Positions 8,324-15,463 of a DNA stretch of 64,000 nt are shown here, one piece after another (within the stretch, counting starts at the first letter, position 1; each line of letters starts with the position of its first letter). This stretch comes from Erysipelotrichaceae bacterium (GTDB taxonomy: Bacteria; Bacillota_I; Bacilli_A; Erysipelotrichales; Erysipelotrichaceae): contig JAQXQU010000101.1 of the NCBI GenBank assembly GCA_029101345.1, forward strand, positions 1-64,000. Direction: 5' to 3'. A program made the translations under genes and the position numbers. Under the pieces are notes generated by a model. That model did no database searches and was not told the DNA's origin. It saw nothing but the letters and a program-made list of their open reading frames with translations.

Positions 8324-9063
8324 TATTAATAACGGAAAAGCAGCTTCAGACCTTAAGAAAGATTTATCATCTTGACAAGAAGAAAACTTTTCTGGTCTAT
8401 GCAGATGACACAAGCCGAAAGTATTATGATAAATTGCTTAAGGACAATCCCTTTATCATCTTAAGTGATGATCATAATGCCATTAAGGGAGAAGAGCTGT
8501 CCTTTGACAGCTTCAGAAGCTTCCCTTCGACAATCAGAAGGCTATTGTTCCTGGATGATGATGCACTGAGCATAATGGTAGAAGCCATGATGTCAAAAAA
8601 GCGCTTTGAGCATTCGCTTTCAGTAGCAAAAACTTGCAAGATGCTGGCCAAATATCATCATGTTGATCAAAGAAAAGCTTATCTTGCTGGCTTATTGCAT
8701 GATGTCACCAAGGAATTGCCGGAAGAATTCCATGATTCATATTTACGCTATTATGATAAGGATAAGCTTTCCTATCCCTTGCCCATCAAGCATTCCTTTT
8801 CTGCTAGCTATTATCTCAAAGATAAGCTTGGCTTAAGTGATAGTGATGTCCTGCAAGCCATTTATAACCATACAATCTGTTCATCCAATGACCGTCTTTG
8901 CCGGATTATCTATATTGCAGATAAAAGGGAACCACTCAGGGGCATAGATGACGGAATAATGGAAACTGCCAAGAAGGACTTGCATGGTGCATATGAGAAA
9001 CTGCAACAGGATGTCAAAGCCTATTTGCAGAAAAGAGGTACAGATGGACACATTATTGAATAG
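8320..9063 (+). CDS. yqeK: HD-domain hydrolase YqeK with an N-terminal extension resembling degraded NadD
   Basis: The C-terminal part, from about residue 88, is a YqeK HD phosphohydrolase. It has FEHSLSVA, then the metal-binding HD in AGLLHDVTKEL, and a later IKHSFSASYYL and NHT. Family members hydrolyse diadenosine tetraphosphate to ADP. The first 85 residues are not part of normal YqeK. They read like the C-terminal half of a nicotinate-nucleotide adenylyltransferase: a KTFLVYADDTSRKYYDKLL stretch like the FIIGAD region, and SFPSTIRRL like the SSTxIR motif. The nucleotide-binding GTFDPxHxGH motif is absent, so it cannot be an active NadD. In related genomes nadD precedes yqeK. Start overlaps the yhbY stop by 4 nt. 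Confidence 0.85.
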   Translation: MILITEKQLQTLRKIYHLDKKKTFLVYADDTSRKYYDKLLKDNPFIILSDDHNAIKGEELSFDSFRSFPSTIRRLLFLDDDALSIMVEAMMSKKRFEHSLSVAKTCKMLAKYHHVDQRKAYLAGLLHDVTKELPEEFHDSYLRYYDKDKLSYPLPIKHSFSASYYLKDKLGLSDSDVLQAIYNHTICSSNDRLCRIIYIADKREPLRGIDDGIMETAKKDLHGAYEKLQQDVKAYLQKRGTDGHIIE

Positions 9064-9394
9064 AATTTTTCAGGCAGTTGATTACAAACAGGGTGATGAT
9101 ATAGTTATCATTGACTTAAGGGGCTTTAGTCCATTCGTTGACTATTTTCTTATTGCGACTGCTCGTAATGAACGTATGGCAGGAGCGATTGTGGATGAGA
9201 TTGAAAAAGTGGCAATTGAGAGTGGAGCTAAGGTCATTGGCATTGATAAATCCAAGGATTCTGGCTGGTTTTTGATTGATGCCGGTTCTGTTGTCTGCCA
9301 TTTGTTTACCAAGGAAAAAAGAGATTATTACAATCTGGAGGGCTTATGGAAGGATCTTCCACAAATAGAGATGCCAAAAACTACGAACTTTTAG
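9044..9394 (+). CDS. rsfS: Ribosomal silencing factor RsfS
   Basis: Binds L14 on the 50S subunit and blocks subunit joining when nutrients are low. The 116-aa length and core sequence (DIVIIDLRG, DYFLIATARNERMAGAI, then DSGWFLIDAGSVVCHLF) fit the RsfS/DUF143 family closely. I start it at 9044, which has an AGAGG ribosome binding site just upstream; the longer frame from 8984 would add 20 residues with no family match. It overlaps the yqeK end by 20 nt and the next gene by 49 nt, so all are translationally coupled. Confidence 0.94.
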   Translation: MDTLLNRIFQAVDYKQGDDIVIIDLRGFSPFVDYFLIATARNERMAGAIVDEIEKVAIESGAKVIGIDKSKDSGWFLIDAGSVVCHLFTKEKRDYYNLEGLWKDLPQIEMPKTTNF

Positions 9395-10050
9395 CCTATT
9401 ATTATGATTCCCTTTTATCAGATCGGGAGAGTTTTGGGTTGTGGCTGGCTTATATAGAAGAGAAGCCTTTTCGAACTGTTCTTGATCTAGGGGCAGGTTC
9501 AGCAATCATGGCTGCCATTTTGGCAAATAAGGGTTATGATGTTGTTGCTTCAGACATCTCAAGACAGATGAAGGAAGCTGCCACAAAGAACTTCAAGGGA
9601 GAATATCTGGTTCTCGATATGACAGATTATCACCTGGATAGGAAATTCGATCTTATTATCTGTCTTGTTGATTCCATTAACTATCTGCAGGAAGATGAAC
9701 TGGATTCCTTCTTCATATGTGCAAAGGAACATCTGAATCAGAATGGCCGTCTTCTCTTTGATATGCATCATCCCTGTCGCCTTGAAGAATTTGCCGATGA
9801 ATATCTCGAAGAAGGCCATATTGATGATATTGATTATCTATGGTCAATTGAATCTGACCCTTATGATAGGTTGATCAACACTCATTTCACTTTCTATACG
9901 CCTAATGGCATGGTCTTAGAAAACCATACCCAGCATGTCTTTGATTGTGAAATGATTCAGAATAAAATGGAAGAAGCTGGTTTTGCTGTTAGAATAATCG
10001 ACGATTTTGTCGAAGAAGAAAAGATATTAGTGATAGGAGAGAAAAGATGA
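9346..10050 (+). CDS. yqeM: SAM-dependent methyltransferase (YqeM-like)
   Basis: Class I methyltransferase of 234 aa, substrate unknown. The SAM-binding motif I is LDLGAGSAIMAAILA (about residue 46), followed by the acidic motif VVASDIS and the post-I region LVLDMTDYHL. It keeps the conserved N-terminal YDSLLSD of the family. A GGAGG ribosome binding site sits 6 nt before the ATG, inside rsfS, and confirms this start despite the 49-nt overlap. The gene occupies the position of B. subtilis yqeM, right after rsfS. It overlaps mtnN by 4 nt. Confidence 0.85.
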   Translation: MEGSSTNRDAKNYELLAYYYDSLLSDRESFGLWLAYIEEKPFRTVLDLGAGSAIMAAILANKGYDVVASDISRQMKEAATKNFKGEYLVLDMTDYHLDRKFDLIICLVDSINYLQEDELDSFFICAKEHLNQNGRLLFDMHHPCRLEEFADEYLEEGHIDDIDYLWSIESDPYDRLINTHFTFYTPNGMVLENHTQHVFDCEMIQNKMEEAGFAVRIIDDFVEEEKILVIGEKR

Positions 10051-10727
10051 TTGGTGTAGTAGCTGCAATGGATGAAGAAAGAGATGCATTTCTGGAATTC
10101 ATGACTGATGTTAAGGACATTGAGGAAGATAATATCATCTATCATGTCGGAAAGATTGCCGATAAGGATGTAGTCCTAGTCAAATCAGGCGTGGGCAAGG
10201 TTGCCTGTGCCGTTGTCCTAACTTGCTTTATCAAGAAGTTTAGACCAGAGCTTGTTATCAATACTGGTTCGGCAGGGTCCCTTAACCGGAATGTTCATGT
10301 TGGTGATGTTGTTCTTGCGACCAAGGTTGCCTATCATGATGTTGATGTCTTTGGTGATAGCTGGATTCCTTCATTTGATAATGAAAACAGCATCGTCTTC
10401 TTTGCTGATACGAAACTGACAAAGCTCTTTGATACAATCAAAGGTGACCATGTTCATGTTGGTGATATGGTTTCTGGTGACTCCTTTATCTATCGTGATG
10501 ACCAGATCAGAAACATCCTTGATCATTTTCCAACAACATTATGTGGAGAAATGGAATCAGGATCAGTTGCTCAGACTTGCCGTTTCTTCAATATTCCCTG
10601 GATGATTGTCAGATCCATATCTGATGACACCTTTGCCAAGAACAACGAGTCTGATTTTGCTTTGGGACTGGAAAATGCATCCAAGAATTCTGCATATATT
10701 TCCAAGCAGATCATTGAGGTCTATTGA
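10047..10727 (+). CDS. mtnN: 5'-methylthioadenosine/S-adenosylhomocysteine nucleosidase
   Basis: Cleaves MTA and SAH to adenine plus the thioribose or ribosyl-homocysteine product, clearing the by-product of SAM-dependent methylation. The 226-aa protein has the family start (IGVVAAMDEERDAF), the glycine-rich NTGSAG at about 75, the EMESG signature with the ribose-contacting Met-Glu, and a RSISDD motif with the catalytic Asp. Placement straight after a methyltransferase gene suits its role. Ribosome binding site AGGAGA. The stop overlaps the dnaD start (TGATG). Confidence 0.95.
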   Translation: MIGVVAAMDEERDAFLEFMTDVKDIEEDNIIYHVGKIADKDVVLVKSGVGKVACAVVLTCFIKKFRPELVINTGSAGSLNRNVHVGDVVLATKVAYHDVDVFGDSWIPSFDNENSIVFFADTKLTKLFDTIKGDHVHVGDMVSGDSFIYRDDQIRNILDHFPTTLCGEMESGSVAQTCRFFNIPWMIVRSISDDTFAKNNESDFALGLENASKNSAYISKQIIEVY

Positions 10728-11245
10728 TGAACAGCCTTTATCAGAAACCGTTTTTTGATCCTTTGAAATGGCTTGTGGACAATTATTCATCGCTGAAGAT
10801 CTCCGACAAGGAGTTTCTGTTGCTATTGAATATTGAATTTCTTCGGACTTGCCATCTTCCAATCAGCTATGATGAATTGCAAAAGCGCATGGGCATTGAC
10901 AGTGCTGAATTCGATCAGTTAATTGCCAGTCTTGTTGAAAGGAAATTTCTGAAGCTTGGTTCGGATATCAATGGGCTTGTTTTTGATATTTCTTCTGTTT
11001 ATGAATATCACGAAGATGAAATCAATCTGGATAATGCTGGCGATGTCTTTGATTTGCTTTCAGAGGTCTTCGGTCATCCTTTGTCTTCAATGGAAATGGT
11101 CAAGATTTCTGATCTGCTTAAGGAATTTGGCCAGCCCCAGCTGCTTGAAGCGGTCAGAGTAGCAGAAGCCAATAGGGTATTGAAGCTTGCCTATATTGAA
11201 AAGGTTCTAAGAAACAATGAAAGAGATCAACAGAAGAATAGCTAA
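10727..11245 (+). CDS. dnaD: Replication initiation protein DnaD
   Basis: Primosomal protein acting with DnaA, DnaB and DnaI to load the replicative helicase. The 172-aa protein has an N-terminal winged-helix domain (about residues 20-90) and the C-terminal DnaB_2-type domain ending in YIEKVLRNN, the family's DNA-binding YxxxIxxxW-like motif with Asn in place of the usual Trp. I use the ATG at 10727, with GAGGT 6 nt upstream, rather than a TTG one codon earlier. It is followed by nth with a 29-nt overlap, the classic dnaD-nth pair. dnaB and dnaI are elsewhere in the window at 42-44 kb. Confidence 0.87.
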   Translation: MNSLYQKPFFDPLKWLVDNYSSLKISDKEFLLLLNIEFLRTCHLPISYDELQKRMGIDSAEFDQLIASLVERKFLKLGSDINGLVFDISSVYEYHEDEINLDNAGDVFDLLSEVFGHPLSSMEMVKISDLLKEFGQPQLLEAVRVAEANRVLKLAYIEKVLRNNERDQQKNS

Positions 11246-11846
11246 GAAGCTGGAAGAACTGTTTCCAGACGCCCATTGTGAGCTCATTCATCATAATGCC
11301 TATGAATTGCTGATTGCTGTTGTTCTTAGTGCCCAGACTACTGACCAAAGAGTCAATTCAGTAACACCTGTCCTTTTTGGCAAATATCCTGATGCCAAAA
11401 GCCTGGCAGAAAGTGATCCTTCAATAGTTGAGGACATCATCAAGCCGATTGGGCTCTATCGCAATAAGACAAAATCCATCAGGGCATTGGCTGATGATCT
11501 TGTCAAACGTTTTGATGGGGAAGTTCCCTCTAGACGTGAAGATCTGGAATCGCTTCGTGGTGTAGGCCGAAAGAGCGCAAATGTGATTTTGTCAAATTGC
11601 TTTGATACAGATGCCTTTGCGGTTGATACCCATGTAGCAAGAGTCTCCAAGCGTTTAGGCCTAGCAGAAAATGATGATGATGTTCTGACAATAGAGAAAA
11701 AACTGATGAAGGCTTTCCCACAAGGCAGCTGGGGAAAACTGCATCATCAGTTCATCTTCTTTGGCCGTTACTTATGCAAGGCTCGTAATCCTGAATGTGA
11801 GCGCTGTCCATTTGGCGATATCTGTCGTAAGGATTACTTATTATGA
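11217..11846 (+). CDS. nth: Endonuclease III
   Basis: Base-excision DNA glycosylase/AP lyase that removes oxidised pyrimidines. The 209-aa protein has the helix-hairpin-helix LRGVGRKSANVIL with the catalytic Lys, the catalytic Asp in FAVDTHVARVS, and the C-terminal [4Fe-4S] cluster pattern C-x6-C-x2-C-x5-C (in CKARNPECERCPFGDIC). All catalytic features are present. It is the last gene of the operon that begins at parE. Its last 13 nt overlap the end of the convergent DUF1846 gene, and I see no terminator between them. Confidence 0.96.
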   Translation: MKEINRRIAKKLEELFPDAHCELIHHNAYELLIAVVLSAQTTDQRVNSVTPVLFGKYPDAKSLAESDPSIVEDIIKPIGLYRNKTKSIRALADDLVKRFDGEVPSRREDLESLRGVGRKSANVILSNCFDTDAFAVDTHVARVSKRLGLAENDDDVLTIEKKLMKAFPQGSWGKLHHQFIFFGRYLCKARNPECERCPFGDICRKDYLL

Positions 11847-13315
11847 TAGAGCTTCTTGGACTGATAGATTGGATCCATAGTTAGGTGCATGCCTAACTTT
11901 TTAAATGTCTTGACATCAATTTCTGAAAGAATGACACTGGAATGGGCTTCAGCTCCTGCCAATAGTGGCAGTGATTTCAAACAGAGATTGGAATATTCAG
12001 AGGTTCTTGAACCAATAGCTAAGGCAATCAGCACCTCATCAGTATGAAGACGCGGATTATTGCCATTGAGATATTTGGTTTTGAGTTCCTGAATTGGTTC
12101 AAGGACATATTCAGAAAGAATGCGGATATCTGGCACATCAGCTACAGTCTTAAGAGCATTGAGAATGGCTGCGGATGAAGCCCCCATCAGCTTTGAAGTC
12201 TTGCCGGTGACAATACGGCCATCACTCAATTTGATGGCAACAGCTGGTTCCTTGGTCTTGTTAGCTAATTCTGTAGCTTTGACATAGACTTCACGATCGC
12301 TCTTTTCAACCCCGGCCTTTTTCATCAGGGTTTCCAGTTTGTAAAGCATTTCGTCACTTGCTTCATCTTTTCTGACACTGACAGCAGTCTCGAAATAGCG
12401 TCTGACGATTTCTTCTTTGGCTGCCTGGCCACAGATATCAAAGTCCGTAATGCAATAGCCAATCATATTGACGCCCATATCTGTTGGTGATTTGTAGATT
12501 TCCTGACCAATAACTTCCTTTAGCAGGGAATTGAGAATAGGGAAGGCTTCGACATCACGGTTGTAGTTGACAGCAACTTCGTTATAGGCCTCAAGATGGA
12601 AGGGGTCAATCATATTAACGTCATTGAGATCAATGGTTGCGGCTTCATAAGCCAAATTGATTGGATCATTCAAGCCGATATTCCAGATGGGGAATGTTTC
12701 AAATTTGGCATAGCCAGCCTTGATGCCATTGATATTGTCATGGTACATCTGGGAAAGGCAGGTAGCCATCTTGCCAGAACCTGGTCCTGGGGCAGTTACA
12801 ACAATGATTTCGCTGTTTGTCTTGATATATTCATTCTTGCCAAAACCACTTTTGGAAAGAATATGAGGGATGTCATTAGGATAGTTGTCGATAGGATAAT
12901 GATAAGCAACCTGAATGCCACTCTTTTCCAGAATTCTTCTGAGCTTCTGGGCTTCGGCCTGCTTCTGGTAATGGGTGATGACAACTCCGCCAACCTTGAG
13001 TTCAACAACCCCAAAGGCATCGATTAGTCGCATCAGATCCTGGAAGTAGGTGATGCCTAAATCAGAGCGGGTCTTGTTTTTTTCGATGTGATTGGCATTG
13101 ATGACCAGGATGATTTCAACTTTTTCCTTAAGCTTTAAAAGCATTCTGATTTTGGAATCAGGATGAAAGCCTGGCAGAACTCTTGATGCATGATTGTCAT
13201 CAAAAAGCTTGCCACCAAATTCCAAGTAGAGTTTGCCAAATTTCGATACTCGGTCTGCAATCTTTTCGGACTGCAGTTTAAGGTATTTGTCGTTATCGAA
13301 TCCTAAATTACTCAT
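11834..13315 (-). CDS. DUF1846 (UPF0371) family protein
   Basis: A 493-aa protein of the DUF1846 family, conserved in Bacillota and some other anaerobes but without a firmly established function. It begins GFDNDKYL and has a glycine-rich TAPGPGSGKMATCLSQMYHDN stretch near residue 175 that resembles a nucleotide or phosphate-binding loop and is typical of the family. No signal peptide or membrane segment is seen, so it should be cytoplasmic. The ATG has a GAGGTG ribosome binding site. It is transcribed divergently from the gene at 13415, and its 3' end overlaps nth by 13 nt in convergent orientation. No catalytic role can be assigned from sequence alone. Confidence 0.85.
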   Translation of the reverse strand: MSNLGFDNDKYLKLQSEKIADRVSKFGKLYLEFGGKLFDDNHASRVLPGFHPDSKIRMLLKLKEKVEIILVINANHIEKNKTRSDLGITYFQDLMRLIDAFGVVELKVGGVVITHYQKQAEAQKLRRILEKSGIQVAYHYPIDNYPNDIPHILSKSGFGKNEYIKTNSEIIVVTAPGPGSGKMATCLSQMYHDNINGIKAGYAKFETFPIWNIGLNDPINLAYEAATIDLNDVNMIDPFHLEAYNEVAVNYNRDVEAFPILNSLLKEVIGQEIYKSPTDMGVNMIGYCITDFDICGQAAKEEIVRRYFETAVSVRKDEASDEMLYKLETLMKKAGVEKSDREVYVKATELANKTKEPAVAIKLSDGRIVTGKTSKLMGASSAAILNALKTVADVPDIRILSEYVLEPIQELKTKYLNGNNPRLHTDEVLIALAIGSRTSEYSNLCLKSLPLLAGAEAHSSVILSEIDVKTFKKLGMHLTMDPIYQSKKLYHNK

Positions 13316-13402
13316 GTTTCACCTCACGAACATACCTTATTAATTTACCATAAAAAGGCTCTATATCATACTGGATATTTGTATTCAGGGAAAAAAGTCT
13401 GC

Positions 13403-13408
13403 TAATAT
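13403..13408 (+). promoter_or_regulatory. -10 element 6 nt before an ATG (leaderless type)
   Basis: TAATAT, with a possible -35 TTGTAT at 13379-13384 (18-bp spacer). Only 6 nt separate it from the ATG at 13415 and there is no Shine-Dalgarno sequence, so the transcript should start at the A of the ATG. Confidence 0.55.
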
Positions 13409-13414
13409 TTGGAT

Positions 13415-14098
13415 ATGAATTATTATGATGAAATACTTGAAAAAATCCATGCATTGCTCGCCAATGGCAAGAGCATGCAGGCACTATTGATCCTTGACGA
13501 GGAACTGGGAATGCCATATGTTCCCAAGGACTTCGAGGAAAAGCTTCTTGAGCTGAAAAGCAGCATCCAGTTTGAAGAGGGACGCAAGTCCTATAGTGAT
13601 GAAGATCTCGAAAGAATGCTTAAAGGTTCAAATGATGAACAGTTGATTGCGATAAATGAACTCAATGCAAGGAATCTGAGAAATTATCACGATCTTATCA
13701 ATGATTATCTTTCTGCCGACGGCTTTATCAATGCTAAGGTTCTGCTGATTGATTCCATGATTGCTCAGGAACTTAATGAAGAATATCACATGGTACAGGA
13801 TGGAATGGAATATGATTTCATTCCCCGCTATCAGTTAAGGCCTGCTGAATCAGATGGTTTTTCAAGTGCAGTTTCCTATCTTGAGGACGCTTTGATGAAA
13901 GAACCAAGTCTCTTGAAGATGGCCAAGGAGATTGTTTATAAGGAATTGATGCTGATGCTGCCGATAAACGCTGATGAAGAGGAAGGCCTTTTGCTGGCAG
14001 ATCAGGCTATAATCTACCTCTATCAGGCTTTAGGTGATGAAAAAGGACTTGATGAATATCTGAAAAGTGCTAAAAGAGAGCTTATCTTGGGTACTTAA
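13415..14098 (+). CDS. Conserved protein of unknown function (DUF3196-like)
   Basis: A 227-aa acidic, mostly helical protein with repeated helical pairs (YYDEILEKIHALLANGKSMQALLILDEE, later SAVSYLEDALMKEP), somewhat TPR-like. From memory it resembles the DUF3196 family of Bacillota and Mollicutes; I cannot confirm this without a search. No catalytic motif, signal peptide or membrane segment is seen. I start it at the ATG at 13415, not the TTG two codons earlier, because a -10 hexamer ends exactly 6 nt before this ATG and no ribosome binding site exists; the mRNA is probably leaderless. It sits directly upstream of trigger factor, so a role in protein folding is possible but unproven. Confidence 0.75.
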   Translation: MNYYDEILEKIHALLANGKSMQALLILDEELGMPYVPKDFEEKLLELKSSIQFEEGRKSYSDEDLERMLKGSNDEQLIAINELNARNLRNYHDLINDYLSADGFINAKVLLIDSMIAQELNEEYHMVQDGMEYDFIPRYQLRPAESDGFSSAVSYLEDALMKEPSLLKMAKEIVYKELMLMLPINADEEEGLLLADQAIIYLYQALGDEKGLDEYLKSAKRELILGT

Positions 14099-14122
14099 CT
14101 AGTATTTGGAAAAGTCATTTGT

Positions 14123-14128
14123 TATAAT
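14123..14128 (+). promoter_or_regulatory. tig promoter -10
   Basis: TATAAT about 25 nt before the tig ATG, followed by the strong AAGGAGG ribosome binding site. No convincing -35 at 17 bp. Confidence 0.5.
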
Positions 14129-14153
14129 ATACTAGCGATTTAAGGAGGACTTT

Positions 14154-15416
14154 ATGTCAGAATTTAACAGAATTGAAAATGCCAAGGCTGAAGTCAAATG
14201 CACAATTGACTCAGATGTCTGGCAGAATGCACAGAAAAAGGCTTTTAATAAATTATCCAAGCAGCTTGAAGTAAAAGGTTTCCGCAAGGGCCATGTTCCT
14301 GAATCAGTCTGCCGCAAGATGATTTCCTCTCAGCAGATCATGATTGAAGCAGTTGATGCTGTCGCTCAGGAAGCATTGCTGTCAGCTGTCAATGAACATT
14401 CAATCCAGCTGATTGATAGACCAGAACTTGATATTGATACACTGACTCCTGAATCATGTATCCTCAAGTTCATCTGCCCAGTCAAGCCTGAAGCTAAATT
14501 AGGTGATTACAAATCACTTGAATACAAAGTTGAAGAAGTAACAGTATCCGATGAAGAAGTAATGGATGAAATCAACAAGCTTCTTGATCGCAAATCAGAT
14601 CTGGAAGTCAAGGAAGAAGGCACTGTTGAAGATGGTGATACAGCTGTCATTGATTTTGAAGGTTTCAAGGATGGCGTGCCATTTGAAGGCGGCAAGGGTG
14701 AAAACTATGATTTGACAATCGGTTCAAACACTTTCATTCCTGGCTTTGAGCCTCAGCTGATCGGTGTGGGTGTTGAAGAGACTAAGGAAATCAATGTCAC
14801 TTTCCCTGAATCCTATGGTGTTGAAGATCTCAATGGCAAGGAAGTTGTCTTCAAGGTTACAGTTCATGAAATCAAGACTAAGGTTGTTCCAGCACTTGAT
14901 GATGGATTTGCTGAAGGCTTAGGCTATGATGGTGTAAAAAATGTTGATGATCTGAAAAAGTACTATTCAGATATGATTACCAGAAGAAAGACTTCTGATG
15001 CTGAATCAAAGGCTAACAATGAATTGATGGATGCCTTATGCGATATGACTGATGTTGAGATTCCAGAAATCATGATCAAGTCGGAAGTTGATGAAATGCT
15101 CAACAGATATGCTTACCAGTTCAGCTCACAGGGCATGACCATGGAAATGTTCTATCAGTATACAGGCAATACTGAAGAGGGCATGCGTGAACAGTTAAGA
15201 GAAGGTGCTATCAGAAAGATCAAGATGAATTTGGCTCTTGAACAGGTCGCAAAGCTTGAAAATGTTGAAGTAAGCAGCGAAGAGATTGAAGCTGAATTCG
15301 CTAATATCGCACAGCACTATGGATTGACTGTTGAAGAAGTCAAGAAGAATCTGTTGCCTGGTGATGTTGCTTATGACATCGAACAAAAGAAGGCGTTGGA
15401 ACTTCTAAAGAAATAA
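14154..15416 (+). CDS. tig: Trigger factor (ribosome-associated chaperone)
   Basis: Peptidyl-prolyl isomerase chaperone that meets nascent chains at the ribosome exit. The 420-aa protein, near the usual 430, has the ribosome-binding domain with the signature KGFRKGHVP at about residues 40-48, the FKBP-type isomerase domain (DGDTAVIDFEGFKDGVPFEGG at about 160-185), and the helical C-terminal domain. It has its own promoter and AAGGAGG ribosome binding site, and a hairpin terminator follows. lon comes next, as in many Bacillota that group tig with ATP-dependent proteases; clpX is not present between them here. Confidence 0.96.
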   Translation: MSEFNRIENAKAEVKCTIDSDVWQNAQKKAFNKLSKQLEVKGFRKGHVPESVCRKMISSQQIMIEAVDAVAQEALLSAVNEHSIQLIDRPELDIDTLTPESCILKFICPVKPEAKLGDYKSLEYKVEEVTVSDEEVMDEINKLLDRKSDLEVKEEGTVEDGDTAVIDFEGFKDGVPFEGGKGENYDLTIGSNTFIPGFEPQLIGVGVEETKEINVTFPESYGVEDLNGKEVVFKVTVHEIKTKVVPALDDGFAEGLGYDGVKNVDDLKKYYSDMITRRKTSDAESKANNELMDALCDMTDVEIPEIMIKSEVDEMLNRYAYQFSSQGMTMEMFYQYTGNTEEGMREQLREGAIRKIKMNLALEQVAKLENVEVSSEEIEAEFANIAQHYGLTVEEVKKNLLPGDVAYDIEQKKALELLKK

Positions 15417-15421
15417 TCTCT

Positions 15422-15446
15422 GAAAAGACGCCTAGCGTCTTTTCAT
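15422..15446 (+). terminator. Intrinsic terminator after tig
   Basis: Perfect 9-bp stem GAAAAGACG / CGTCTTTTC with a 5-nt loop, just after the tig stop. The U-tract is inside the 3' arm, so termination may be partial and allow read-through into lon. Confidence 0.65.
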
Positions 15447-15463
15447 TTAATTAGGAGGTATTC

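Noticed and set aside
12596-13027. Plus-strand 143-residue frame inside the DUF1846 gene
   Set aside because: Antisense shadow of a conserved protein; no ribosome binding site or family pattern.
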